Source: Stentor roeselii (Eukaryota; Ciliophora; Heterotrichea; Heterotrichida; Stentoridae). From it: 64,000 bases of DNA. The first letter of the stretch is position 1, and every line of letters starts with the position of its first letter. Shown here in pieces: positions 19,409-27,747 of the stretch. Both the position numbers and the translations under genes were made by a program. Where the stretch lies: positions 1-64,000 of the forward strand of contig RSEH01000212.1 of NCBI GenBank assembly GCA_006503475.1, given 5' to 3'. Under the pieces are notes generated by a model that saw only the letters and a program-made list of their open reading frames with translations, was not told the origin of the DNA and did no database searches.

Positions 19409-20581
19409 TTACTTAGCCTCCTTCTTCCTCTCATTCCTATACAAAGGTCCAAAGAAGTCATTTTTTTCCTTAACAGTCTGGAATCGTCCATGTCCGAACT
19501 TGGTGCTAGTATCAATAAACTTCAAGTTAATTTCTTCAAGTGCCGACCTAGAGACCTGCGGATGAAGACTTTTCCTCAAAGTAATAACTCTTTTCTTAGT
19601 TCCAACAATAGCACCTTTGAGCATAAGGAAGTCATTCCTGACGATTCCATAATGAGGGAACCCACCAAGTGGAGTGATAGTTTTTTCAGTGATATCTTGA
19701 TCAGTGGACCCGTTTTTCGGATCATCAGCTTTTCCGATCCTATAAATTTTCTTATTGACTTCAGTCCTATGATGATACCCAAGCTGTCCTGCTCTTGGAA
19801 CACTGTACTTGACCCTTGACGGATGCCAAGACCCGATACAAGCGACTTTTCGCCTTCCTCTATGAGTCTTTCTAGGTAAAAGCTTTACTCCCCATCTTCT
19901 GACGACTCCATTGTAGCCCTTTCCTTTACACACTCCAATAGTGTCAATCATTTCATTTGCCTGGAAAACCTGTTCAACATTGACTTTCTGTTCAAAATGT
20001 TTGTAACCCCAGTCAACCTTATCAGCGATACTTCCTCCATTAACTTGAATTTCCATGATATGAGCTTTTTTCTGCTTTAAACTCAACAACTGGGTCTGGG
20101 TATGGACCAAGACTCGAACAACGCTGCAGTATTTTTTAATCCTTTCCAAGACTTTCGCGTAGTTTGTGTCGAATTTCGAGGCGTACTTCACAAAAGCCTT
20201 CTTCTTGCTCTGCACCCAGTTTCTGTAAAATCGTCTTTTGCAATCTTCACTCAGATGTTGAGCCCAAAGAGTGGTCAAAGCTTTAAGACCTCGAGGAGTC
20301 TCGATGTACCCCACAAGACCCACAACTACCACTGGAGGGGTTTCGATGATGGTCACTGCTTCAACGATTTCCTTTTGGTGAAGCTTGGAACCTGGCTTGT
20401 TGACTTCTCGGAGAATGTGAGTCATTCCTGCCTTGTAACCCAAAAACGCTGTCAGATGAGGGGCTTTTGATGGGTCATCTTTAGGGAAACTCCTAACGCG
20501 TCCTCTTTGTCTTTTCGCTCTTTTGCGGGGCAAAAATCCTAAAGACCCGTGACGAGGAGCTTCGTACTTTCGATGAGACAT
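19409..20581 (-). CDS. RPL3: Cytosolic large-subunit ribosomal protein uL3 (RPL3)
   Basis: This is a 390-residue protein, the usual length for eukaryotic uL3. Diagnostic blocks are [56 protein letters not shown] and [16 protein letters not shown]; the latter contains the His region that contacts the peptidyl-transferase centre. It is intact and intronless. Confidence 0.97.
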   Translation of the reverse strand: MSHRKYEAPRHGSLGFLPRKRAKRQRGRVRSFPKDDPSKAPHLTAFLGYKAGMTHILREVNKPGSKLHQKEIVEAVTIIETPPVVVVGLVGYIETPRGLKALTTLWAQHLSEDCKRRFYRNWVQSKKKAFVKYASKFDTNYAKVLERIKKYCSVVRVLVHTQTQLLSLKQKKAHIMEIQVNGGSIADKVDWGYKHFEQKVNVEQVFQANEMIDTIGVCKGKGYNGVVRRWGVKLLPRKTHRGRRKVACIGSWHPSRVKYSVPRAGQLGYHHRTEVNKKIYRIGKADDPKNGSTDQDITEKTITPLGGFPHYGIVRNDFLMLKGAIVGTKKRVITLRKSLHPQVSRSALEEINLKFIDTSTKFGHGRFQTVKEKNDFFGPLYRNERKKEAK

Positions 20582-20603
20582 TTATATCCACTTATTTTCT
20601 AGC

Positions 20604-21578
20604 CTAAAGAACTAAGTTAAGCGGTTCAGCTTCGAGTACTTGGAATTTTTTAAGGGATTCTTGGGAGAATGAACTTGGGTGAAGGCAGAGGTCGAAACAC
20701 TTGGCATCTACTTTACCTAATTTGCGACATGATGATATGCATGAGGAGGAGAGACTTGGAGAGGAGGACTCGCCTGAGGAAAGAGAGGATTTGCATAATG
20801 ATGAAGTGCATTTGGTGTAGGTTGAGGAATAGAAAAATGAATCTGACCAGCTACTAACAAAGCATTCCCATTCACACTGATTTCCAGGTACAGGCCTCTG
20901 TTCCCTTTCCAGACTTACAGCCTTACCAATCGAGCTAGAACTACCCAAGCAAGAAGTAACACAAGGTAAATAGCAATTGAAAATCATCTGAAAGTTGACA
21001 TAGCACTGTTGAAAGCAAATCTGTCCACAATTCGTAGGAACTAAACTAAGAGCCACAGAGCCAGCTTCTTCACTAGCAGGGCAAAGTGCCGAGCATTCAC
21101 TGAAGCAAGGCTGGTAAATAGTTCCTCCAACAAGACAACTCAAATAACAATTCTGAATACAAGTGGGGGCAGTCAAGCTTTTCTCTAAAAGTCCCGCTTG
21201 TTGAACAGCTTCTTTAAACTCTTCAGTCTCTCTCGGCCTGCACTGTTCCAAGCACGAGTCAAAGCATTCCTGTCCTAGTTTATCACTATAACAATGAGTG
21301 TAGCAAGTCGATGCGCACTTGTTCTCAACGTGGAATTTGCTCGGGGCATTTAAAACTTTCTTCTCACTTTGGGTCTTTTTCTTGCATTCTCTCATGCAGG
21401 CCTGGCGAATGTTTCCATTTATCATGCACCTGGTGAAACAAATGTCCGGCTTCACTTCGACTGAAGAGCCTGAAGAAGGAGATGAGGAAGTTTCAGAGGA
21501 TTTTATTTCGAGGTTCCATTTGTTCAGCAACTGAGGCGACGCGATGACCGCTGAGATCAAACTAATCACTAGCCACAT
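20604..21578 (-). CDS. Secreted Cys-rich repeat protein
   Basis: This is a 324-residue protein with a clear signal peptide (MWLVISLISAVIASPQ). The mature part contains about six repeats of roughly 40-50 residues built on C-x3-C-x3-C ... C-x3-C patterns (CFTRCMING, CASTCYTHC, CIQNCYLSCLVGG, CGQICFQQCYVNF, CEWECF, CISSCRKL). No enzyme motif is seen. The even Cys spacing suggests small disulfide-linked helical hairpins. It may be a cell-surface, cortical-granule or extracellular matrix protein. Family not recognised. It lies 22 nt upstream of uL3 on the same strand. Confidence 0.75.
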   Translation of the reverse strand: MWLVISLISAVIASPQLLNKWNLEIKSSETSSSPSSGSSVEVKPDICFTRCMINGNIRQACMRECKKKTQSEKKVLNAPSKFHVENKCASTCYTHCYSDKLGQECFDSCLEQCRPRETEEFKEAVQQAGLLEKSLTAPTCIQNCYLSCLVGGTIYQPCFSECSALCPASEEAGSVALSLVPTNCGQICFQQCYVNFQMIFNCYLPCVTSCLGSSSSIGKAVSLEREQRPVPGNQCEWECFVSSWSDSFFYSSTYTKCTSSLCKSSLSSGESSSPSLSSSCISSCRKLGKVDAKCFDLCLHPSSFSQESLKKFQVLEAEPLNLVL

Positions 21579-21612
21579 TTATTAATCACCAGTCTTGCAA
21601 AAGATTAAAACT

Positions 21613-22299
21613 TTAGTTTAATTGCTTTGAAATGTGTCTTCGCGAATTGATGTGGTCTCGGATGTACTTTTTCTTGAAGTCTTTCTCGCATAATTCACAG
21701 AAAATCAGAGAATTTTCAGGATGATGTCGACTTTTTTTCTTTTGTTTGAAGATCTCTGGATTTGCTTCGATTAGAGCGTCTCCGACTTCTAAGGAAAACT
21801 TTGATGAACGAGTTTTTGGCCTTTCGATTGACTCGGAATCGTCGTCGTTTGGAGGTCTTGGGTTTTTTTTAGGGGTTGAAGAAGGGGGTTTTGAGGATTG
21901 TGGAAAAGAATGGAGTGGCTCTGAAGGCACTTCTGGTAATGGCTTTGGAGGGATCAGCTTTTCTTTTGATATCAAGTCGAATAATGGGTCGGCTTCGAGT
22001 GGTTGAATTGTTTCGTGTTCGGATTTTGATGGTTTTGATGAATTTTCAATTTTGGTTAAGGATTCTTCAGGGTGCTCGAAGTGGTACTCTATGTTTAAGA
22101 TTTGACCTCCCATGAATCGGCCGTTCCATGATAATAGTGCTTGACGAGCTGTTGATAGACTTGAGTATTCGATGTAGGCGAATTTTCCCTGGGTGGAAAT
22201 TACGAAGTAACTGATTTTGGCTGGCCCGAAACTGGAAAATTCTTCTTGGAGAACCTCCTGATCAACGATTGATGGGATATTTCCTACATATATGCTCAT
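21613..22299 (-). CDS. RNA-binding protein with RRM and C2H2 zinc finger
   Basis: This is a 228-residue protein. The RRM at 1-75 has RNP2 SIYVGNIPS and RNP1 GKFAYIEYS. A Pro/Ser-rich linker (about 100-180) includes FSLEVGDAL. The C-terminus has a U1-type C2H2 finger (CELCEKDFKKKYIRDHINSRRH, only the Cys and His pairs being diagnostic). The combination suggests a splicing or RNA-processing factor, but the specific protein was not identified. Confidence 0.8.
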   Translation of the reverse strand: MSIYVGNIPSIVDQEVLQEEFSSFGPAKISYFVISTQGKFAYIEYSSLSTARQALLSWNGRFMGGQILNIEYHFEHPEESLTKIENSSKPSKSEHETIQPLEADPLFDLISKEKLIPPKPLPEVPSEPLHSFPQSSKPPSSTPKKNPRPPNDDDSESIERPKTRSSKFSLEVGDALIEANPEIFKQKKKSRHHPENSLIFCELCEKDFKKKYIRDHINSRRHISKQLN

Positions 22300-22433
22300 T
22301 TTATACAGGATTATTATCTAAGACTGTGTAGCACCTTATTCATCCCCCAATCCTCCAAAACTTCAAATATTCTTCCAATTCAATTATTCAATAATCATTC
22401 AATAATCAAATCCGATCATATCTTCCAATCAAA

Positions 22434-22889
22434 ATGAAAGTTTCACTTATAATTATATCGAAAATGTCACTCGTGCAGGGATTTTTGTTAAGAATTCAAA
22501 AATACGTCGAAAGAGGCGTGATTCTTTCAATGCCCACTGCAAAGAGTGATAATCGGTTGAGTCCCTTCCTAAATGGACTGTTTCAAATGATGAACTTTTC
22601 TGAGGAGTGTTTCGTTTCTATGGCAGTCTATTTTGATAGACTTCTCAGGAGACATAATAGTTTGATTAGTGAGTCAAACATGATAAGACTCATCTTCATA
22701 AGTGGTGTTCTTGCAATTAAAATGCAAGACGACTTTTCGTGTAAGAATTCTTATTTCGCGCAAATTAGCGGGATTTCCAGTCATGAAATCAATTATTTGG
22801 AGATGAACTTCCTTCAGTGGATTGAATACAGACTTCTAGTTAATAGCGAGGAATATGAAAAGTACTATGCTAGTCTTACTAATTACTAA
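22434..22889 (+). CDS. P-type (Pho80/PCL-like) cyclin
   Basis: This is a 151-residue protein. It has the small single cyclin fold of the Pho80 family: YFDRLLRR, then RLIFISGVLAIKMQDDFSCKNSYFAQISGISSHEIN and LEMNFLQWIEYRLLV. The motif K-x-x-D-D...N..(F/Y)A...G and ELN..E..FL are characteristic. These cyclins partner Pho85/CDK5-like kinases and are numerous in ciliates. The start may be either the first Met or MSLVQG at 22464. Confidence 0.85.
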   Translation: MKVSLIIISKMSLVQGFLLRIQKYVERGVILSMPTAKSDNRLSPFLNGLFQMMNFSEECFVSMAVYFDRLLRRHNSLISESNMIRLIFISGVLAIKMQDDFSCKNSYFAQISGISSHEINYLEMNFLQWIEYRLLVNSEEYEKYYASLTNY

Positions 22890-23097
22890 GTTACTATTGT
22901 GAGTAGGTAGCTGCGATAATCTTTAGTAATGTTTGCGGATTTTCGCATTTTTAATACTTTTAAGGTGAAAGCCGAAATTTTTTAAGAACTTGATTGAAAG
23001 TAAAGAAAATCATCTTCTATTAGATATCATGATTTTATATTATAATGATCTTCAAGTGTAAAAAATTTGAATAATCTCTCCACAAAGACTTAATTAA

Positions 23098-24204
23098 TTA
23101 ATTCCTTCCATCTAATGTAAAAGTACTCATAAAAGGAGTAACAGGTCTATAGTCTTCATGAATCGAGCTCAGAATACTATCAGTATTATCCTCAGTCTCT
23201 TCAAGGCACTTCCTGATCTGAAAGTCATCCCCAAGCTCTTCAATCCTCATTTCTTCCTTCGAAACCTGTATAGTAGGTCTAGTAATCTCATATTTCCTCT
23301 CCACATTATTCTTCTGACTAGCGATTCCCTTTTTCTGCAATTTATTCTCATAAAACTTGATAATATTCCTATCTTCCAACAACAACATGACTTCTTCATG
23401 CATATAAGAAATATCCAACTTGACCACTTCCACAAGATAAACAAAAAGATTATAAAAATCATGAGTTGGTCTTCTTTTACTCGCTGCAGCAGTGACAACA
23501 ATTGCATTTTCATGTCTTTTATTCAAGATTTTAAAATTTGCTGAACATATCTCAAAAAGAAACTTGACCATTTTATAGTCGCCTTTTCGACATGCGATTA
23601 AAGCACAGTTCTCTCCTGAACTTTCGTCTTGGAAGTCCAGGTCTAGTGTATGAGGCACGTTTGGCTTGTCTTTGAAGTGGTTGTAGAGGAAGTGGATTAT
23701 GTTTACGTGCCCGTGCTCACAAGCGATGTGAGTTGGTGTGTAGGTGTGGTTTAGTCTGGTCTCTACAAGCGTGGACCTTTGGAAGTCAACTGAAATGCTT
23801 ATGTCGCCGAGAACTGATGGCATTGGCTTTAGGGATTTCATGTAGTAGGGAAGGTAGTATTGAAGGATCTCTAGGATTCCGTTTGAACAGATCACTTCTA
23901 AGGCTGTTTTCCCCTGATCAGAAAACAAATCTTCCATCGCTTCAAGACTCGCACCCATTTTCTTGTGTAAAAACTGGAAAACTACTACTTTACCGACCCA
24001 CAGGGCATAAGCAAGTGGCGACATATTCAAGTCATGTATTGTGATAAACGGTTCATCAATCATGTTGGGCTTTCCAGGTTCCGGTGGGAAGAGTTTTTGT
24101 ATTTCAACAAGAGTTTTTAAGTTGCTTCTTTCAATAGCATCTTGAAGTTTCTTGCAGTACAAGAAAGAGGACGAAGAGGTCTTGGCACTGGTGCAACAGC
24201 CCAT
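23098..24204 (-). CDS. Ankyrin-repeat protein with dual-acylation N-terminus
   Basis: This is a 368-residue protein. It starts MGCCTSAK, a classic N-myristoylation plus palmitoylation signal, so it is probably plasma-membrane attached. Ankyrin-like repeats span about 45-260 (for example SPLAYALWVGKVVVFQFLH, KTALEVICSNGILEILQYY, TPTHIACEHGHVNIIHFL and ENCALIACRKGDYKMVKFL). The last 100 residues are charged, with no known domain. It is likely a membrane-proximal scaffold; partners are unknown. Confidence 0.8.
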   Translation of the reverse strand: MGCCTSAKTSSSSFLYCKKLQDAIERSNLKTLVEIQKLFPPEPGKPNMIDEPFITIHDLNMSPLAYALWVGKVVVFQFLHKKMGASLEAMEDLFSDQGKTALEVICSNGILEILQYYLPYYMKSLKPMPSVLGDISISVDFQRSTLVETRLNHTYTPTHIACEHGHVNIIHFLYNHFKDKPNVPHTLDLDFQDESSGENCALIACRKGDYKMVKFLFEICSANFKILNKRHENAIVVTAAASKRRPTHDFYNLFVYLVEVVKLDISYMHEEVMLLLEDRNIIKFYENKLQKKGIASQKNNVERKYEITRPTIQVSKEEMRIEELGDDFQIRKCLEETEDNTDSILSSIHEDYRPVTPFMSTFTLDGRN

Positions 24205-24385
24205 TTTTATAAAAACAACACAAAAATCCCTTCAAAAAAAAAAAAATTCAATCATATCTAAAAATTAACACCCTACCAAATCTCACCTTTCTCAAAAGAT
24301 TTCTTAAAAATCCTCTAAACTCCACAATTTCCCATTTTTTAATAAATTCTCCTAACCGGCCACAATAAACCAAAACTAATAATCA

Positions 24386-25237
24386 ATGACAGAAGATGTG
24401 AAATTCCTGAAATACCGTCCAGCAACTCTTCAAATTCATCCAGATTCTCTGAAATTCCAGTCAATTCACGTAAGTCCAGAAGAGCGGTTTCGACAGCGAG
24501 CTCTGAATTTTTTACGTTCAATAACGACAGGTTCTTCTCATACCGCAAGAAGTCAGAACATTCCAGAGCCTTTACAACTGATTCCATGTGAATCGACTCC
24601 ACATTTGGGAATAACGCGTACACAAGAAGAGCACATTGAAATAAGAAAAATCCAGGCATGGGTGACGTCAGGGGTGATAAAAAAATCGTATAAGCACTGC
24701 CTGAACATCAGTCAAAGTTTGATTCCAAGAGACAGGGTGTTAATTCAGGTGTCTGAGTACCCAGGGTATATCGTTCCCAGCCCGATAAAGGAAAAACTAA
24801 ATGAAGACTTCTCTGAATTGCATCCTCATCTCGAACAAAGACTGACACTTAGCAAGTTGAGCAATTTAAGAGAAGACCTTATTGTTAAAGTCTGGAAAAC
24901 AAGTGACTTCGACCCCACTGTACTCGCTGTGGGACTTACTTGTTTTGATAGACTTCTTGATTTAAACCTGGTCAATAAAATAAATAGAAAACTTTTCGCT
25001 GCTGTTTGTGTTTTACTTGCTTTTAAGTTCTTTGAAGAGAAGATGCAAATTGGAAGCAGGGTTAATGAATTGCTGAGTAGAATTTATGATATGGATAAAA
25101 AGGACTTGCTTACTCCAAGGATTATTTTTGAGGCTGAGTTTACGGTTTATGCTTATTTGAATTTCTCGATTCATTTGAACCTAGAGGAGATTAAGGATAA
25201 TTTGGAGTATATCAGACTCAGGATGAAGGCAGAGTAA
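24386..25237 (+). CDS. CABLES-like cyclin-box protein
   Basis: This is a 283-residue protein. The N-terminus has FLKYRPATLQ and RQRALNFLRSITTG, and the C-terminal two thirds is a cyclin fold with the CABLES pattern: LNEDFSELHPHLEQRLTLSKLSNLRE, ALGLTCFDRLL-like helix, KINRKLFAAVCVLLAFKFFE, LTPRIIFEAEFTVYAYLNFSIHL. CABLES1/2 link CDK and ABL-type tyrosine kinases in animals. In a ciliate it probably binds a CDK. The N-terminal disordered region of animal CABLES is much shorter here. It lies near the P-type cyclin at 22434. Confidence 0.75.
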   Translation: MTEDVKFLKYRPATLQIHPDSLKFQSIHVSPEERFRQRALNFLRSITTGSSHTARSQNIPEPLQLIPCESTPHLGITRTQEEHIEIRKIQAWVTSGVIKKSYKHCLNISQSLIPRDRVLIQVSEYPGYIVPSPIKEKLNEDFSELHPHLEQRLTLSKLSNLREDLIVKVWKTSDFDPTVLAVGLTCFDRLLDLNLVNKINRKLFAAVCVLLAFKFFEEKMQIGSRVNELLSRIYDMDKKDLLTPRIIFEAEFTVYAYLNFSIHLNLEEIKDNLEYIRLRMKAE

Positions 25238-25324
25238 TTTAGTTTAGGACTTTTTCATTGATTTTTTTATTAATCATCATTTGACTTGATGTTAGAATTG
25301 ATTTTCATATTTACCTTACTATTA

Positions 25325-26938
25325 TCAATTATGAGGAGAAAATAAAAATCTAGAAGAAGGGATCCTTATATTTGAATGACGTGGTGAGGTTTTACAAGAT
25401 TTACAATTACTGATAGGTGTGTTAGTCAATTTGCGATTTTCACAGTTTTTCATGTAAAACTCTTTGTAAAACTTTAACTCTTTTTGTAGCTTGTCTATAA
25501 AAATCATCAGTTGTTGTTTTTCTCGATGTTCATTATTAAGTAAAGTCAAGGTTCTTTCAACTTCCGCTGTTTTTATCGTTTTATGAACAGAACAATGCAA
25601 AAAGTTGATTCTTGACATGACTGACAAAAAACTGTTCATTTCTTGTAAAGACTGATCAGAAGTGACTTTAAAGATGAAGTGAATCTGAGATGATTGGGTC
25701 AAAGTCATTGATAAAGAACTGGTCAATGCTGAGTTCCTGATCGGAATGTACTTTTGGTTTGACTTTATCGCTGAAAGACAGGCTTCTAGAGTTGATAACG
25801 CTTTGTTCACTTGAAGAGACTCTTTCATGTCAGTTGTTGCAACACCCAGTTCAGCGAATTGAATGCAAATATTGAGAGATTTTAAATGAACTGTTGTAAT
25901 TGAATGAGAACTTAAGGACTTTTTTCTCATGTTTTCGAGATATTGAGATAAAATCGCTTTGATGTTGTCTTTAGTGAATGTTGATAAAGGTAGAGAGTCT
26001 AAGTGATACAGACTTGAATTTAACTTAAACGATTTTGACTCGTTTCCTGTCAGAATTTGTTGAAAAATCCTGATTTCAGTCTCTGGTGGAAGACTTTTAT
26101 TGAATTTTTTCAGTAAAAACTTCAGCATTTTCATTAAAATTGTGCTAAACTGGTTTGAATAGCTGATAAAACAACCTGACCTTTTATCTGAAAAGTTTCC
26201 AGAAAGACATTCAAAACCTTTTCTATTATTTTCCCAAACATCTGAAAACTCAAAAGTTTTCTGGTCCTTTTTATTGATGTTGATCAAAGCCTTCTTTCCA
26301 GAGACTTGAAAGTTTTCAGAATTCGGGATATCTTGAAAATCAAGGAAAAATTTGATAAAACCGTCAAAGCAAAGATGTCTCGGAATGTGTTTAAGTCGTT
26401 TACTGACAGGCGAGTCTATCAAGATCTTCCCAGTCATCTGAATTCCAAGTTTTCCTCCTTTTTTTACTTCTAAATCAGTCCTCATTTCATTAAACTCATC
26501 TTTAAGTCTTTGAATTTCTTCTTCTTTTTTTAAAGCAACTACTTCCAATTCTTCTTTATACAAAATCGCATTTTCAGCTGCTTCGACAAGCTTTTCTTCT
26601 AAGGCTTGTCTGGAATGTTCTAAGATTCTTGCAGAGTTTTCCCAGTAGTCGTTCAGGTCTTCCAAGCGGCGACGATCTTGAAGGATTTGTTTGATTTGTG
26701 ACTTGTTTTTATCGTTTTCGTTTAGAAGAGAGTCGGTTTCTTGGTTGGACTTTTGAAGACGATTTTTAAGGTCTTCGATTTTTGATTTAAGATCGTTGTT
26801 TTCGATTAATGTTAATGAAAGCTGGGCTTCTTTGTATTTTAACTCGTTTTCGAGCTCTTCTTCGTATTCTTGAGATTGTAGCTTGAATTCTAGTAACTCT
26901 TGCTTTGCGTTAAGCAGACTGGCGGTTAGGTCTGACAT
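25325..26938 (-). CDS. Coiled-coil protein with degenerate C-terminal kinesin-type motor fold
   Basis: This is a 537-residue protein. Residues 1-165 are a continuous coiled coil, which resembles NDE1/NDEL1 stalks (LLEFKLQSQEYEEELENELK). Residues about 170-465 follow the order of kinesin landmarks in worn form: TFEFSDVW (FxFDxVF), GCFISYSNQFSTILMKM where kinesins have xIFAYGQTGSGKTYTM, KKSLSSHSITTVHL (switch I SSRSH), CIQFAELGV (switch II DLAGSE), VNKALSTLEACLSAI (INKSLSALGxVIxAL) and YIPIRNSALT (HVPYRNSKLT). The P-loop is gone, so it should not hydrolyse ATP. Stalk-then-motor order fits kinesin-14; yeast Vik1 and Cik1 are known non-catalytic relatives. A short coiled coil follows. Confidence 0.65.
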   Translation of the reverse strand: MSDLTASLLNAKQELLEFKLQSQEYEEELENELKYKEAQLSLTLIENNDLKSKIEDLKNRLQKSNQETDSLLNENDKNKSQIKQILQDRRRLEDLNDYWENSARILEHSRQALEEKLVEAAENAILYKEELEVVALKKEEEIQRLKDEFNEMRTDLEVKKGGKLGIQMTGKILIDSPVSKRLKHIPRHLCFDGFIKFFLDFQDIPNSENFQVSGKKALININKKDQKTFEFSDVWENNRKGFECLSGNFSDKRSGCFISYSNQFSTILMKMLKFLLKKFNKSLPPETEIRIFQQILTGNESKSFKLNSSLYHLDSLPLSTFTKDNIKAILSQYLENMRKKSLSSHSITTVHLKSLNICIQFAELGVATTDMKESLQVNKALSTLEACLSAIKSNQKYIPIRNSALTSSLSMTLTQSSQIHFIFKVTSDQSLQEMNSFLSVMSRINFLHCSVHKTIKTAEVERTLTLLNNEHREKQQLMIFIDKLQKELKFYKEFYMKNCENRKLTNTPISNCKSCKTSPRHSNIRIPSSRFLFSPHN

Positions 26939-27177
26939 TTAAAATTAGCTGAGTTGAATGGAATTTGGGTTTAGGTGGTAAGATTATGTTTATATGATGA
27001 TATGAATGATTGATTTAAGGTTTAAAGGAATAAGGATATTAATTGGTTGAGGTTTCTTTATGAGAGGATTATTTATTTAGGATTATCGATTTATGGGAAT
27101 GTTTGGACTGATGGAGGTTGAAATTATATTTGATTATAGAAAGTTTTTATTAATAAAAATGACTCTTGCAGTGATTT

Positions 27178-27612
27178 TTATTGGAAAATTTCTTCACAAT
27201 CGCTGATTACTTCTTTGTTCATTGCTTTCATGATTTTAACGATAGCATTTCCATACCTTAAAAGTATGACTCTTAGCTCATTTCCTATATTATTCAGAGG
27301 AATTCTTAGATCTTCTCTAATCATCCCACCTCTATTCATTAAAATCAGAAATCCATCAATTGAAAGGCTATTCACAGCCCATTTCTTATATTTGACAATA
27401 GGTGAATCAACGATTGCACCTTCAGGAAACAATCGTTCGTATTTTTCACCTGAAAAAATATCTTGTCCCAAGATTTTTATTTTCTTCTTACTGTATTTTC
27501 CGTATGTCCCTTCGACTTTCTCTAAAATCTTGCAAGGATGTTCATCGATGATTACGAATTCATCTAGTTTTAAAGTATTGATGAACACTTTTTTAGTTGT
27601 TTGAGGAATCAA
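27178..27612 (-). CDS. Divergent eIF5A-like translation factor
   Basis: This is a 144-codon frame matching eIF5A along its length: VIIDEHPCKILE (VVLKGRPCKIVE), IKILGQDIFSGEKYE and IREDLRIPLNNIGNEL. eIF5A helps ribosomes through Pro-rich stretches and needs a hypusine made on one Lys. The hypusine loop TGKHGHAK reads YGKYSKKK here: the Lys remains (residue 39, codon 27496-27498) but its surroundings differ. The frame opens with TTG. No in-frame ATG lies upstream before a stop, and no 15/16-nt intron supplies one. It may be a divergent paralogue with an unseen 5' exon, or a copy that has lost its start. Confidence 0.7.
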   Translation of the reverse strand: MIPQTTKKVFINTLKLDEFVIIDEHPCKILEKVEGTYGKYSKKKIKILGQDIFSGEKYERLFPEGAIVDSPIVKYKKWAVNSLSIDGFLILMNRGGMIREDLRIPLNNIGNELRVILLRYGNAIVKIMKAMNKEVISDCEEIFQ

Positions 27613-27747
27613 GGGTCGATAATATCTATTAATTTAATATATCAAATATCTATTCATTAAACCATCAATAAACCTCCTAAAATTAATAAACTCCTTATTG
27701 ACCTCTACTAATTCCCATTAACTTGCTAATGTCTAATTAACCTACTC

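Noticed and set aside
27604-27747. Possible 5' exon of the eIF5A-like gene
   Set aside because: The ATGs at about 27657 and 27665 (sense strand) run into stops, and no GT...AG of 15 or 16 nt joins them to the main frame.
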